Source: Palaeococcus pacificus DY20341 (GTDB lineage: Archaea > Methanobacteriota_B > Thermococci > Thermococcales > Thermococcaceae). Taken from it: a stretch of DNA of 64,000 nt. The notes under the pieces are model-generated. The model had not been told where the DNA came from. It did not search any database and saw only the letters and a list, made by a program, of their open reading frames with translations. This document shows, piece after piece, positions 51,118-58,936 of the stretch. The position numbers and the translations under genes were made by a program. The stretch's first letter is position 1. Each line of letters opens with the position of its first letter. The DNA is taken from the NCBI RefSeq assembly GCF_000725425.1, contig NZ_CP006019.1:1116001-1180000 (forward strand), in the 5' to 3' direction.

Positions 51118-51426
51118 TCACTTCTCATAAAATATCTGGTACATGGAGACATATTTCTCCTTTTCCAGCAGAAATTCATCGTCTTCTGGATAATACTTTG
51201 CAAGTTCGGGCTCATCGCCTGCAAACTTTTTAATCGACTCTATTGAGTCCCAGATGGTTATGAGAAGGAAGTGGGCCACTTTGTTCTCATCTTTTCGCGT
51301 GAAATATAGTTTTAGTAAACCATCAACGGAGCTATAATCTGGTACCGCCCTTTTAATCAAGAACCTCTCGTATTCATCAGCTTTTTCAACGGGAACTTTC
51401 CCGTGCCACAGTCTCATAATTGCCAA
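51118..51426 (-). CDS. Ferredoxin-like dimeric protein (ABM-type)
   Basis: A 102-residue protein resembling antibiotic-biosynthesis monooxygenase-like domains: MRLWHGKVPVEKADEYERFLI, VDGLLKLYFTRKDENKVAHFLLITIWDS. Function is unknown. TTG 51426 follows GGTGG at four bases; ATG 51417 is an alternative without good spacing. It lies upstream of the DUF998 gene in the same direction. Confidence 0.65.
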   Translation of the reverse strand: MAIMRLWHGKVPVEKADEYERFLIKRAVPDYSSVDGLLKLYFTRKDENKVAHFLLITIWDSIESIKKFAGDEPELAKYYPEDDEFLLEKEKYVSMYQIFYEK

Positions 51427-51575
51427 AATACCACCTCTACTTTATATTATGCTTCTCATATATAAGAGGGTTGTGCATGCAGCGCTTTTCGGGACTAAAA
51501 CTTTTTTATCATGCACACGTGAAGAGCAAATGTTTTAACATCCGAACTTATAATAAACGACAGGTGGAGAAAAGC

Positions 51576-52205
51576 ATGTCCGGATTTTGGGGTTATCTCT
51601 ATGGTGCAGCCTTCAAACCGCGTAGCACATTTGATCGTCTACTTAAAGACCCCCGACGGCTTGTCCATGGCTTCAAAGCCGTTTTGTTAATCAGCGCTCT
51701 CTACACGCTGACAGTTGTGGGCTTGGCCATCACCCATGCTGTGCCTGTGGTTCCTCCATGGGTAGCAATCCCTGCGGAGGATTATTATTTCTGGGAGATA
51801 TTTTTCACCCTGCCCGTGTTTGTGATGGCATGGATTTTGGCGGCAGGACTAGTGCAGTTATGTGGAAGAGTGTTCAATGGAGAAGGCACATTTGAGGATA
51901 CTCTTGCAGTTCTGGGGTTTGTCCTGACGGTTCCAATGTTTGTCACTTGGATTCCCGAGACTGTGATGACACTCCTATTTCTCGCAGGTGCGATAACCCA
52001 GCGGGAATTATTGGAGATGACCTCAAAACCAGGTGCCCTGCGGGTTTTTGCCAGTACTTACCAGCTCGTGGCACTGGTGTGGTATCTCATCCTAACAACC
52101 GTCGCCGTAGGTGTGGTTCAGAAGCTGCGCTTGCGACAAGCGGCGGTTGTGGCCGTATTAACCGTGCTAACTGTCGGGTTCATAATGCTTATTTTCATCC
52201 GGTGA
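51576..52205 (+). CDS. Yip1-domain membrane protein
   Basis: A 209-residue membrane protein with five hydrophobic segments. The start FWGYLYGAAFKPRSTFDRLLKDPR followed by helices is typical of Yip1/YIP-domain proteins in archaea. Their role, possibly in membrane organisation, is unclear. AGGTGGAGAAAAGC precedes ATG 51576; the longer frame to 51420 is rejected. The gene looks more GC-rich in its codons than its AT-rich neighbours, which may hint at transfer. Confidence 0.7.
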   Translation: MSGFWGYLYGAAFKPRSTFDRLLKDPRRLVHGFKAVLLISALYTLTVVGLAITHAVPVVPPWVAIPAEDYYFWEIFFTLPVFVMAWILAAGLVQLCGRVFNGEGTFEDTLAVLGFVLTVPMFVTWIPETVMTLLFLAGAITQRELLEMTSKPGALRVFASTYQLVALVWYLILTTVAVGVVQKLRLRQAAVVAVLTVLTVGFIMLIFIR

Positions 52206-52234
52206 AGAGTTCTCCCGTAAAGTTGTTCCAAAGC

Positions 52235-52290
52235 AAAAGCTTTATATACATGTTAACTATACCTAACATTGTGTTAGAAATATTTAACAT
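52235..52290 (+). promoter_or_regulatory. Promoter with operator half-sites before DUF2178-XRE pair
   Basis: AAAAGC/TTTATATA (52235-52248) is a strong BRE/TATA. CTAACA-TTG-TGTTAG (52263-52277) is a perfect inverted repeat over the predicted start site, flanked by TGTTAAC (52251) and TTTAACA (52284). Four TGTTA/TAACA half-sites suggest binding by the XRE regulator encoded two genes on, giving autorepression. Confidence 0.55.
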
Positions 52291-52304
52291 CAGGAGGTAT
52301 GGAA

Positions 52305-52727
52305 GTGAAGTGGGATAAGAAATGGGCATCGACAATCACGGCGAGCTTGATAGCCTTCTTCATATTATGGTGGAGAGCTGAATGGAGTCGAGATGGCGCT
52401 TTGCTTGCGGTTATATTTGCAATAATTGTTGCAAATCTCTTTTTTGTCGGATGGAAGGCTTGGGAGACCAAGAAGGAGAAGGAAGAGGGCTTTCCACCTA
52501 AGGATGAGATGACGCTGTACATCGAAGGTAGAGCCGCTTACTACGCCTTGAGGAGTGGACTTTGGTTCATGCTGGCGTTACTTTGGTATACGTGGTTTAT
52601 TCATGTCTTTAACCTATCACTGCCAGAGCCCAACACATTTGAAGCCCTCATAATGTCTACACTCTTCATGTCACTGCTCTTCCTTGGGCTTAAGTGGAAC
52701 TTTGGTAGGACCGGGAACATAAGGTGA
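52305..52727 (+). CDS. DUF2178-type membrane protein, partner of an XRE regulator
   Basis: A 140-residue protein with hydrophobic segments near residues 8-24, 30-50, 82-100 and 110-130. The pattern and its coupling to a small HTH gene match archaeal DUF2178 proteins. GTG 52305 is preferred: AGGAGGT lies six bases before it, whereas ATG 52299 directly abuts that site. The stop overlaps the ribosome-binding site of the HTH gene, so the pair is co-expressed. It may sequester or modulate the regulator at the membrane. Confidence 0.72.
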   Translation: MKWDKKWASTITASLIAFFILWWRAEWSRDGALLAVIFAIIVANLFFVGWKAWETKKEKEEGFPPKDEMTLYIEGRAAYYALRSGLWFMLALLWYTWFIHVFNLSLPEPNTFEALIMSTLFMSLLFLGLKWNFGRTGNIR

Positions 52728-52732
52728 GCGCG

Positions 52733-52936
52733 ATGAAAACGAGGATTAAAGAGTTCCGCGCGCGCTATAACCTCACGCAGGCGGAGCTTGCAAAGATGGT
52801 GGGTGTGAGGAGGGAAACAATAGTTTTCCTTGAGAAGGGGAAGTACAACCCATCGCTCAAACTGGCTTATAAAATAGCAAAAGTCCTAAACACGACGATA
52901 GAGGAGCTCTTTATATTCGATGAGGAGAAGCTGTAG
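52733..52936 (+). CDS. XRE-family helix-turn-helix regulator
   Basis: A 67-residue single-domain Cro/CI-like regulator: [67 protein letters not shown] before ATG 52733 fixes the start. It is transcribed after the DUF2178 gene and probably binds the half-sites in front of that operon. No other target can be named. Confidence 0.9.
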   Translation: MKTRIKEFRARYNLTQAELAKMVGVRRETIVFLEKGKYNPSLKLAYKIAKVLNTTIEELFIFDEEKL

Positions 52937-52942
52937 AGCACT

Positions 52943-53680
52943 CTACTTTTTTCTTCCCACGAGCAGCAGGCACCTTGGGAGACCTTCCAAATTCGCAACC
53001 TCCCACCACTCCCGCTCATCGCCAAACTCATGGAGCGCTATTAGCTCACAGCCACCTTTTAGCATCGCCATAACAAAGTCCTCAACCGTCCAGTGGAACT
53101 CGTAGCTTGGGAGAACCTCCTTAGAAGTGTTAAATTGGTATTTGTGTGGCCCTCTATCGAAGTAGGGAAACTCCATCTCTAGCTTATCGCTTTCCTTCCA
53201 AATCCTCCTGAATGGGTGGTACTCGTTCACGATGAAGAGACCGCCGCGCTTTAAAATCCTACATGCCTCGCTGTAGTATTTTTCTAAATTAGAGACCCAA
53301 ACAGCCACATGGCCACCGGTATAGACAATGTCAAAGCTTTCATCTTTAAATGGCAAGTCTACAACATCGGCCTGCACAAACTCAATATTGACGCCAATTT
53401 CTTTAGCCCTCTTTGCAGCAATCTCGAGCTGCTTTTGTGAAATATCCACAGATGTAACTTTAGCCCCCATTCCCGCGAGAGCAAAGACCACCAAGTTATC
53501 GCCGCTTCCCAAAACGCAGGCTTTCTTTCCTTTGACGTCTCCCAGATACTTAAGTTCGAGCTCACTTAAAACAGTCTTTGGGTCTTCATAGGCTTTTCTC
53601 CATAGTTTTTCTACTCTCTTTTGCCACTTCTCAGCTGTGGCATCCCATCCTCTTTTGTTAGCCTCGTGATATTCGTTCAT
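52943..53680 (-). CDS. Class I SAM-dependent methyltransferase
   Basis: A 245-residue Rossmann-fold methyltransferase. Motif I is CVLGSGDNLVVFALAGMGAKVTSVDIS, motif II DVVDLPFKDESFDIVY, and LKRGGLFIVNEYHPF follows. A small-molecule substrate is likely, but none can be named. AGGTG precedes ATG 53680. It is convergent with the XRE gene and is monocistronic. Confidence 0.85.
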   Translation of the reverse strand: MNEYHEANKRGWDATAEKWQKRVEKLWRKAYEDPKTVLSELELKYLGDVKGKKACVLGSGDNLVVFALAGMGAKVTSVDISQKQLEIAAKRAKEIGVNIEFVQADVVDLPFKDESFDIVYTGGHVAVWVSNLEKYYSEACRILKRGGLFIVNEYHPFRRIWKESDKLEMEFPYFDRGPHKYQFNTSKEVLPSYEFHWTVEDFVMAMLKGGCELIALHEFGDEREWWEVANLEGLPRCLLLVGRKK

Positions 53681-53734
53681 GAAAACACCTCAAAAATAAC
53701 GTTCTATCATTGTTGCAAATTCATTTTAATATCT

Positions 53735-54637
53735 TCAAATCGGTAATCTGCCAAACTCAACCTCCAAGGTTTGTGTAGTTCTCCATATAAACGCTCCCTC
53801 TCCCTTAAGAACGTGCTTTCTCATATCCCCCTGTGGAACACCGTTTGCTTCATAAATCATGCTCTGCATGTCCGGGTCGTTGTAAAGTACAAGTGTTGGA
53901 CCGGGAGTGTTGAGAAGGTTCTCCACAACGTACCTAGTTCCTAGAAGGGTAACTCTTCCCCTCATCGGCTGGGTCAACAGTGGAATAGCGGCGCTTCCAG
54001 GAGTTGTATAGAACAGAACTGCAGCATCGTCAATTGCAATTAGGGTGTTTCTTCTATCTCTCACCGCCGCTGCGAGAATCAAAAATGCCATTCCTACCAG
54101 TGTTATGCTGTGAGCACTGCCAAAGTCCACCAAAATGCTCTTTCCAAGCTCCGGAGGTTCACCTTTAAAGAAGACCTCATCCAGAAGAGTGTAGCTCTCC
54201 CGTATTACCTCTCCATAATGCGCCTTGGATGCGGCAACCTCTGGGGTGCTTTTAATCTTACCCTCCAGTATATCTGAGTAAAGCTTATTCGTGAGCGACC
54301 GATCCAGTCCATAAATTGTTTGAATTATTGTTGCCGCAGTGTAGAAATCCTTTATCAGCCCTTTAGCTACCATCTTTATAGGGTCCAAACCTGTTTCTTT
54401 ATTGTCCTCTATCTTTATTACAGTATCAAACTTCTCTTTGGGGTGTTTTCCCCTTGTATCAAAGAAGATCAGACCATAACCCTTCTCCAAGAACTTGTCT
54501 CCAATATAGTCTATGATTTTGGTGGGGTCATCATCAATGCCAAAAATCTTCAGTGTTCTACCGTGATAGGCAGGATCATAGTATATCTCCTTTTCTTCAT
54601 ACTCCAGAATTTTTACAGCAAGCTTGCTGTACTTCAT
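53735..54637 (-). CDS. P-loop-like protein without Walker A (possible degenerate HerA/VirB4-type)
   Basis: A 300-residue protein not recognised as a known family. LKIFGIDDDPTKIIDYI takes the place of a P-loop after strand one. GLIFFDTRGKHPKEKFDTV and GLDPIKMV resemble the segments after Walker A in HerA/VirB4 ATPases. TLIAIDDAAVLF looks like a Walker B, and LLGTRYVVENLLNTPGPTLVLYND like the sensor strand. The lysine-containing loop is missing, so ATP hydrolysis is unlikely. These matches are by eye. GGTGAAACTTT precedes the ATG. Confidence 0.55.
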   Translation of the reverse strand: MKYSKLAVKILEYEEKEIYYDPAYHGRTLKIFGIDDDPTKIIDYIGDKFLEKGYGLIFFDTRGKHPKEKFDTVIKIEDNKETGLDPIKMVAKGLIKDFYTAATIIQTIYGLDRSLTNKLYSDILEGKIKSTPEVAASKAHYGEVIRESYTLLDEVFFKGEPPELGKSILVDFGSAHSITLVGMAFLILAAAVRDRRNTLIAIDDAAVLFYTTPGSAAIPLLTQPMRGRVTLLGTRYVVENLLNTPGPTLVLYNDPDMQSMIYEANGVPQGDMRKHVLKGEGAFIWRTTQTLEVEFGRLPI

Positions 54638-54746
54638 AAAGTTTCACCAAATTTTCATACGACATATGAAGTATAAACAGTTTTCCCTTAAGCAGAAAAT
54701 CAAAGAGGACAAAGAGCGAGTTTATCGGCTACTTAGAATCAACTGG

Positions 54747-55082
54747 TTAAAGCTCTTCATGAAGGAACGTTTTAATTGCTTGTTCAACTGTCATCATTGG
54801 AGGAACAGAGATAAACTTTATTCCCGCTGTTTGAAGCACTTGAGATGCATTAGGGCCGAAAGTTCCAGCTATTACAGCGTTTGCACCGTTATCTATGCAG
54901 AACTGTGCAGCTTGAATCCCTGCAGCCCTTGGAGCACTGTGAGCAGGATTTGGAACTACTCTAACGTCTGTGATGTTTCCACTTTCGTCAACGTCAACTA
55001 CTGTAAAAGTCTGAGCCCTCCCAAAGTGCTGACTTACAAAGTCATCCAAACCGCCCCTTGTAGTAGCGACCACTATGTGCAT
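54747..55082 (-). CDS. NifX/NifB-type dinitrogenase FeMo-cofactor biosynthesis domain protein (short)
   Basis: A 111-residue protein: HIVVATTRGGLDDFVSQHFGRAQTFTVVDVDESGNI, then GANAVIAGTFGPNASQVLQTAGIKF. This RNase H-like fold binds Fe-Mo-type cofactors or other metal clusters in nitrogenase systems, but it is common in archaea that do not fix nitrogen. AGGAGGTGAAAAG before ATG 55082 fixes the start; the open frame to 55157 is rejected. The palindromic site C lies 46-55 bases upstream. Confidence 0.9.
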   Translation of the reverse strand: MHIVVATTRGGLDDFVSQHFGRAQTFTVVDVDESGNITDVRVVPNPAHSAPRAAGIQAAQFCIDNGANAVIAGTFGPNASQVLQTAGIKFISVPPMMTVEQAIKTFLHEEL

Positions 55083-55127
55083 CTTTTCACCTCCTAAAAA
55101 ATTGGAGGGATCTAATTTAAAAAGTTT

Positions 55128-55137
55128 TGCATATGCA
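55128..55137 (-). promoter_or_regulatory. Palindromic site C before the short NifX-like gene
   Basis: TGCATATGCA, within the shared GCATATGCACAAAA, lies upstream of a TATA-like CTTTTTAAATT (minus-strand reading, about 55113-55123). Here the site is upstream of the TATA-like element, unlike sites A and B, so its effect may differ. Confidence 0.55.
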
Positions 55138-55150
55138 CAAAAAAGAAAAC

Positions 55151-55759
55151 TCACCACCAGCCAAAAAATCTCGCAAGCCAGTTTCTCCTATTGGGCATTC
55201 CTGTTGCGGGGCAATAGCCTAAGCGAGCCCCCCAACCTCTTCCTCCTCTACCGCCACCACGGCCAAAGCCTATACCCCTACCAAGGCCTCTTCCGTAACC
55301 CCATCTCGGACCAAATCCATATGCCGGGGCTGGGGGATAATAGGGGGAAGATTGGGCTGTTTGCTGTTGTGGTGCATATATTGGAGCTGGTGGCATTGGA
55401 TATGCGGGAGTAACGGAAGCTTGTGGGGCTTCTCCTTTAATAATGTGCTCAACAGCCTCTTTTATTGGTGTTCCGGGTGCAAAAGTGTAGTATTTAATTC
55501 CAGCTGCTTGGAGTGCCCCCACTGCATTTGGGCCAATTTGTGGTACTATTACTGTATCAACGCCTTCGTTTATGAGCATTTGCACAGCCATTGGACCGGC
55601 TCCTCCTCCAGCATATACCGCTTGGTTTTGGAGTGTTTTAACGTTTGTTATCTCGTCGTTTTCTACATCGACGATTGTGAATGTTGGTGCCCTTGCAAAG
55701 ACAGGTGCAACAGCATCCTCCAAACCTCCTCTGTTTGAACTTGGAATTGCAATCCTCAC
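55151..55759 (-). CDS. NifX-type protein with Gly/Pro/Arg-rich C-terminal tail
   Basis: A 202-residue protein. Residues 1-110 are a NifX-like domain (RIAIPSSNRGGLEDAVAPVFARAPTFTIVD, then IVPQIGPNAVGALQAAGIKYY). From about 118 the sequence becomes Pro/Gln-rich and then Gly/Arg-rich (GYGRGLGRGIGFGRGGGRGG), ending in LGYCPATGMPNRR and an aromatic tail. GTG 55759 follows GGAGGTG at six bases; the open frame upstream to 55942 is rejected. It is cotranscribed or tandem with the short NifX-like gene, which starts 69 bases downstream. Confidence 0.88.
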   Translation of the reverse strand: MRIAIPSSNRGGLEDAVAPVFARAPTFTIVDVENDEITNVKTLQNQAVYAGGGAGPMAVQMLINEGVDTVIVPQIGPNAVGALQAAGIKYYTFAPGTPIKEAVEHIIKGEAPQASVTPAYPMPPAPIYAPQQQTAQSSPYYPPAPAYGFGPRWGYGRGLGRGIGFGRGGGRGGRGWGARLGYCPATGMPNRRNWLARFFGWW

Positions 55760-55786
55760 ATTCACCACCTCCTCATTTCTATTATG

Positions 55787-55812
55787 AGCATATGCACAAA
55801 AATTTATAAAGT
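55787..55812 (-). promoter_or_regulatory. Palindromic site B and TATA box before the long NifX-like gene
   Basis: On the minus strand CTTTATAAATTTTTGTGCATATGCT combines a TATA box with the shared site (GCATATGC core at 55788-55795). The site lies about ten bases after the TATA box, where a repressor would block initiation, the same arrangement as at site A. Confidence 0.6.
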
Positions 55813-55886
55813 TTTCGGCTGACCTAACTCTAGAGTGAGAGTCAAGAAAAATCATTAAATATGGGTCTCGGAGATTAGAACTATGT

Positions 55887-56600
55887 ATGAAGAGCATGAG
55901 GGCCAAGTTTGGAATAGAACCGCTTGATGATGTATTGCTCAATGGTGGAATTCCGAAGGGTAATATAGTTTTAATTGTTGGGCAAGAGACCGCAGGGAAA
56001 ACTATATTATCTTGGCAGTTTGTCTATAATGGAGTTAAAAAATTCAGGGAGAAAAGCCTCTTTGTTAGTTTGGAAGGCAGGAAGAAGGAGATAATTGAAT
56101 ATTTATCCAGTTTTTATAATAGGCGAATAAGCGAGTCTAAAAGTCTTCAAATAATTGGAACAGATAAGATTAACGAGTTTTTACTGAAGAACGACATGTT
56201 ATCCTCACCTATTGAGGGCTTGATAATCCTCTTGAATGAGGTATTTTCTAAGTTCAAGCCTGACCGCCTTGTTATTGATGACATTTACTTCCTATTCCCG
56301 TTAATTGAAAAGACATCTATACAAAAGGAGATGTTTAGACTTTATCTGTTCCTCAAATCTAAAGAAATTACCACAATAATCACCACAATGCGATATTGGG
56401 ACAGATCGAGACTAACGATGTTCTGCGAGGATAACTGCTGTGATGGTACAATAGAACTTGAAATGGCCGAAAGGAGTATTGGACTGAGACGTTACATTTT
56501 AGTGCATAAAATGAGAGGTACGGCCCATTTGAGAAAGAAGATGCCTTATGAAATCGCCGATGGGGGTATTATGATTTATTATGACAAGGAGATGTATTAA
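55887..56600 (+). CDS. KaiC/RadA-like RecA-superfamily ATPase
   Basis: A 237-residue single-domain ATPase. It begins GIEPLDDVLLNGGIPKGNIVLIVGQETAGKTILSWQF (Walker A GQETAGKT near residue 32), followed by SLFVSLEGRKKEIIEYL and the Walker B RLVIDDIYFLFPL. It resembles KaiC-like signalling ATPases of archaea. Function is unknown. There is no Shine-Dalgarno site; a TATA-like ATTAAATATG lies about 25-30 bases upstream, so a leaderless start is probable. Confidence 0.78.
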   Translation: MKSMRAKFGIEPLDDVLLNGGIPKGNIVLIVGQETAGKTILSWQFVYNGVKKFREKSLFVSLEGRKKEIIEYLSSFYNRRISESKSLQIIGTDKINEFLLKNDMLSSPIEGLIILLNEVFSKFKPDRLVIDDIYFLFPLIEKTSIQKEMFRLYLFLKSKEITTIITTMRYWDRSRLTMFCEDNCCDGTIELEMAERSIGLRRYILVHKMRGTAHLRKKMPYEIADGGIMIYYDKEMY

Positions 56601-56635
56601 ACGTTTATAAATGAAGAGGTAGAGAATACCTGAAG

Positions 56636-58936
56636 ATGCCTATGTATTTAAGGAGAGATTTAATCACACCACGCGTTTATCAAGAGGTCATATTTGCGAG
56701 ATGCAAAGAGAAGAACTGTTTAGTTGTTCTGCCGACAGGTTTGGGAAAGACATTCATAGCCATGCTTATAGCCGACTATCGCCTCTCTAAGTATGGCGGG
56801 AAGATACTAATGCTTGCTCCTACGAAACCCCTAGCTCTTCAGCATAGAGAGAGCTTTGCTAGGCTTTTTGACATTCCTGAGGAAAAGATAAATACGCTCA
56901 CGGGGGAGCTCTCCCCGGAAAAAAGGGCGGAAGTTTGGAAAAAGAGTATTATTATTACAGCAACGCCCCAAACGATAGAGAACGATTTAGTTGTGGGGAG
57001 AATTAGCTTGGAAGATGTTGTTCTTCTCGTCTTTGATGAAGCCCATAGGGCTGTGGGAAGCTATGCTTATGTTTACATAGCAAAAGAGTATGCGAGACAG
57101 GCAAAGCATCCTCTAATTTTGGGTCTAACGGCATCTCCAGGAAGCAATGAGGAGAAAATTAGAGAGATTATACGGAATCTCCACATAGAGCATGTAGAGA
57201 TTAGAACCGAAAGTTCGCCCGATGTTAAGCCCTATGTCCAGGGAGTAAAGCTCGAATGGATTAAGGTAGAGCTCCCCGAGCTTTACAAAGAGGTTAGGAA
57301 GCTGTTGAGAGAGATGCTTAAAGATTCGCTTAAGCCCCTAAAGGAAGCGGGGATAATTGATAGCTATTCCCCTGATTTGCCGAAGAAGGACGTTCTAAAC
57401 GCTGGAAGGATAATAAACGCTGAAGTGGCAAGGGGAAACTATGCCCTTGGACGTCTCATGCTGTATCAAGCTAAGGCTATGAAGCTCCACCACGCAATAG
57501 AGCTCCTTGAAACGCAGGGCTTATCTGCATTGAGGAGCTACTTAGGAAAGCTCTATAATGAAGGCAAGAGAGGAAAGACAAAATCAGCTAAAGAATTGAT
57601 ACAGGATCCAAGGATGAGAAAGGCCATTTCCCTTTTAATGCAGGCGAATGAGCTTGGCTTAGACCACCCAAAGATGGACAAGCTTTTTGAGCTCATTAAG
57701 AAGCAGGTGGAGAAAAAGCCCAACTCAAAGATAATTGTCTTCACAAACTATCGTGAGACTTCAAAGAAGCTTGCAAGCGAGATAAACAAGCTCGGCATTA
57801 AAGCGGTTCGCTTTGTTGGACAGGCAAGCAGGGAAAAGGATAAAGGAATGAGTCAAAAGAAGCAAAAAGAGGTCCTTGAGCTCTTTTCGCAGGGAGTCTT
57901 TAACGTGCTCGTAGCGACGAGCGTCGGTGAAGAGGGGTTAGACGTCCCCGAAGTTGATTTGGTCGTCTTTTATGAGCCAGTTCCATCTGCAATTAGGAGC
58001 ATCCAAAGGAGAGGAAGAACAGGAAGGCACAGACCCGGGCGCGTGGTAGTTCTAATGGCTCGTGGGACGAGAGATGAGGCTTATTATTGGAGCTCTCGGA
58101 GAAAGGAGAAGGCTATGTTTGTTACGCTTAAAAAGGTGAGTGAGATGGTTAAGAGGGAGAAGCAAGCCTCGCTTTTAGGATTTATGGGAACAAAAGCAAA
58201 GGAGGAGGCAAAACATGAGAAAGAGCCTCCTAAAGAAGAGGCACTTCCTGTTAAGCCCATTTTTGTTAAGAAGCCTAAGGGAATAGTTGTTTACGTTGAT
58301 TCGCGTGAGCTTAAGAGCCAAGTACCAAAATATCTCAAGGAGCTCGGAGCGGAGATTCAGGTTAAAACCCTCGATGTTGGAGATTACGTTGTGAGTGAAG
58401 ACGTTGCGGTGGAGAGGAAATCGGCAAACGATTTTATTCAATCACTTATCGATGGGCGCCTATTTGAGCAGATGGGGCGTTTGAAGGATGCTTATCTGAG
58501 GCCGATAGTTATCGTCGAAGGCCAGCTTTACGGGATTAGAAACGTTCATCCAAACGCTATTAGGGGGGCTTTGGCGGCAGTTGCGCTCGATTGGGGTGTT
58601 CCAATACTCTTTTCAAACGATGCTAAGGAGACGGCCCAGTTTATCTACCTCATAGCTAGGAGAGAGCAGGAGGAAAGGAAGAAAGAGGTTTCTCTTAGGG
58701 GCGAGAAGAAAGCTCTAACTTTAGCGGAGAGGCAAAGGCTGATTGTGGAAGGTTTACCAAACGTTTCTGCTACGCTGGCGAAGCGCCTTCTAAAGCACTT
58801 TGGAAGCGTAGAGCGCGTGTTTACCGCCACCGAAGAAGAGCTCATGGAAGTGGAAGGCATTGGTGAAAAGAAGGCGAGAGAAATAAGAAAGGTTATAACC
58901 GTGCCCTATGTGGATGAGGAGAATGAAGAAAGCTAA
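56636..58936 (+). CDS. hef: Hef, fork-specific helicase/nuclease
   Basis: A 766-residue protein, typical of archaeal Hef. The N-terminal superfamily 2 helicase has LPTGLGKT (residues 33-40), DEAH, LTASPGS and QRRGRTGRHRPGR. The C-terminal XPF-type nuclease has VDSRELKSQVPKYLKELG, DVGDYVVSEDVAVERKSANDF (GDxnERKx3D), and ends in a helix-hairpin-helix domain (LPNVSATLAKRLLKHFGS...VEGIGEKKAREI). It processes stalled replication forks. No intein is present. ATG 56636 or 56642 may start it. It overlaps the convergent AMMECR1 gene by four bases. Confidence 0.96.
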   Translation: MPMYLRRDLITPRVYQEVIFARCKEKNCLVVLPTGLGKTFIAMLIADYRLSKYGGKILMLAPTKPLALQHRESFARLFDIPEEKINTLTGELSPEKRAEVWKKSIIITATPQTIENDLVVGRISLEDVVLLVFDEAHRAVGSYAYVYIAKEYARQAKHPLILGLTASPGSNEEKIREIIRNLHIEHVEIRTESSPDVKPYVQGVKLEWIKVELPELYKEVRKLLREMLKDSLKPLKEAGIIDSYSPDLPKKDVLNAGRIINAEVARGNYALGRLMLYQAKAMKLHHAIELLETQGLSALRSYLGKLYNEGKRGKTKSAKELIQDPRMRKAISLLMQANELGLDHPKMDKLFELIKKQVEKKPNSKIIVFTNYRETSKKLASEINKLGIKAVRFVGQASREKDKGMSQKKQKEVLELFSQGVFNVLVATSVGEEGLDVPEVDLVVFYEPVPSAIRSIQRRGRTGRHRPGRVVVLMARGTRDEAYYWSSRRKEKAMFVTLKKVSEMVKREKQASLLGFMGTKAKEEAKHEKEPPKEEALPVKPIFVKKPKGIVVYVDSRELKSQVPKYLKELGAEIQVKTLDVGDYVVSEDVAVERKSANDFIQSLIDGRLFEQMGRLKDAYLRPIVIVEGQLYGIRNVHPNAIRGALAAVALDWGVPILFSNDAKETAQFIYLIARREQEERKKEVSLRGEKKALTLAERQRLIVEGLPNVSATLAKRLLKHFGSVERVFTATEEELMEVEGIGEKKAREIRKVITVPYVDEENEES

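Noticed and set aside
54624-55413. Plus-strand frames opposite the NifX-like genes
   Set aside because: Antisense readings; the minus-strand genes have clear family motifs and ribosome-binding sites.
56636-58936. Possible intein in Hef
   Set aside because: The helicase and nuclease motifs run uninterrupted and the length is normal for the family.
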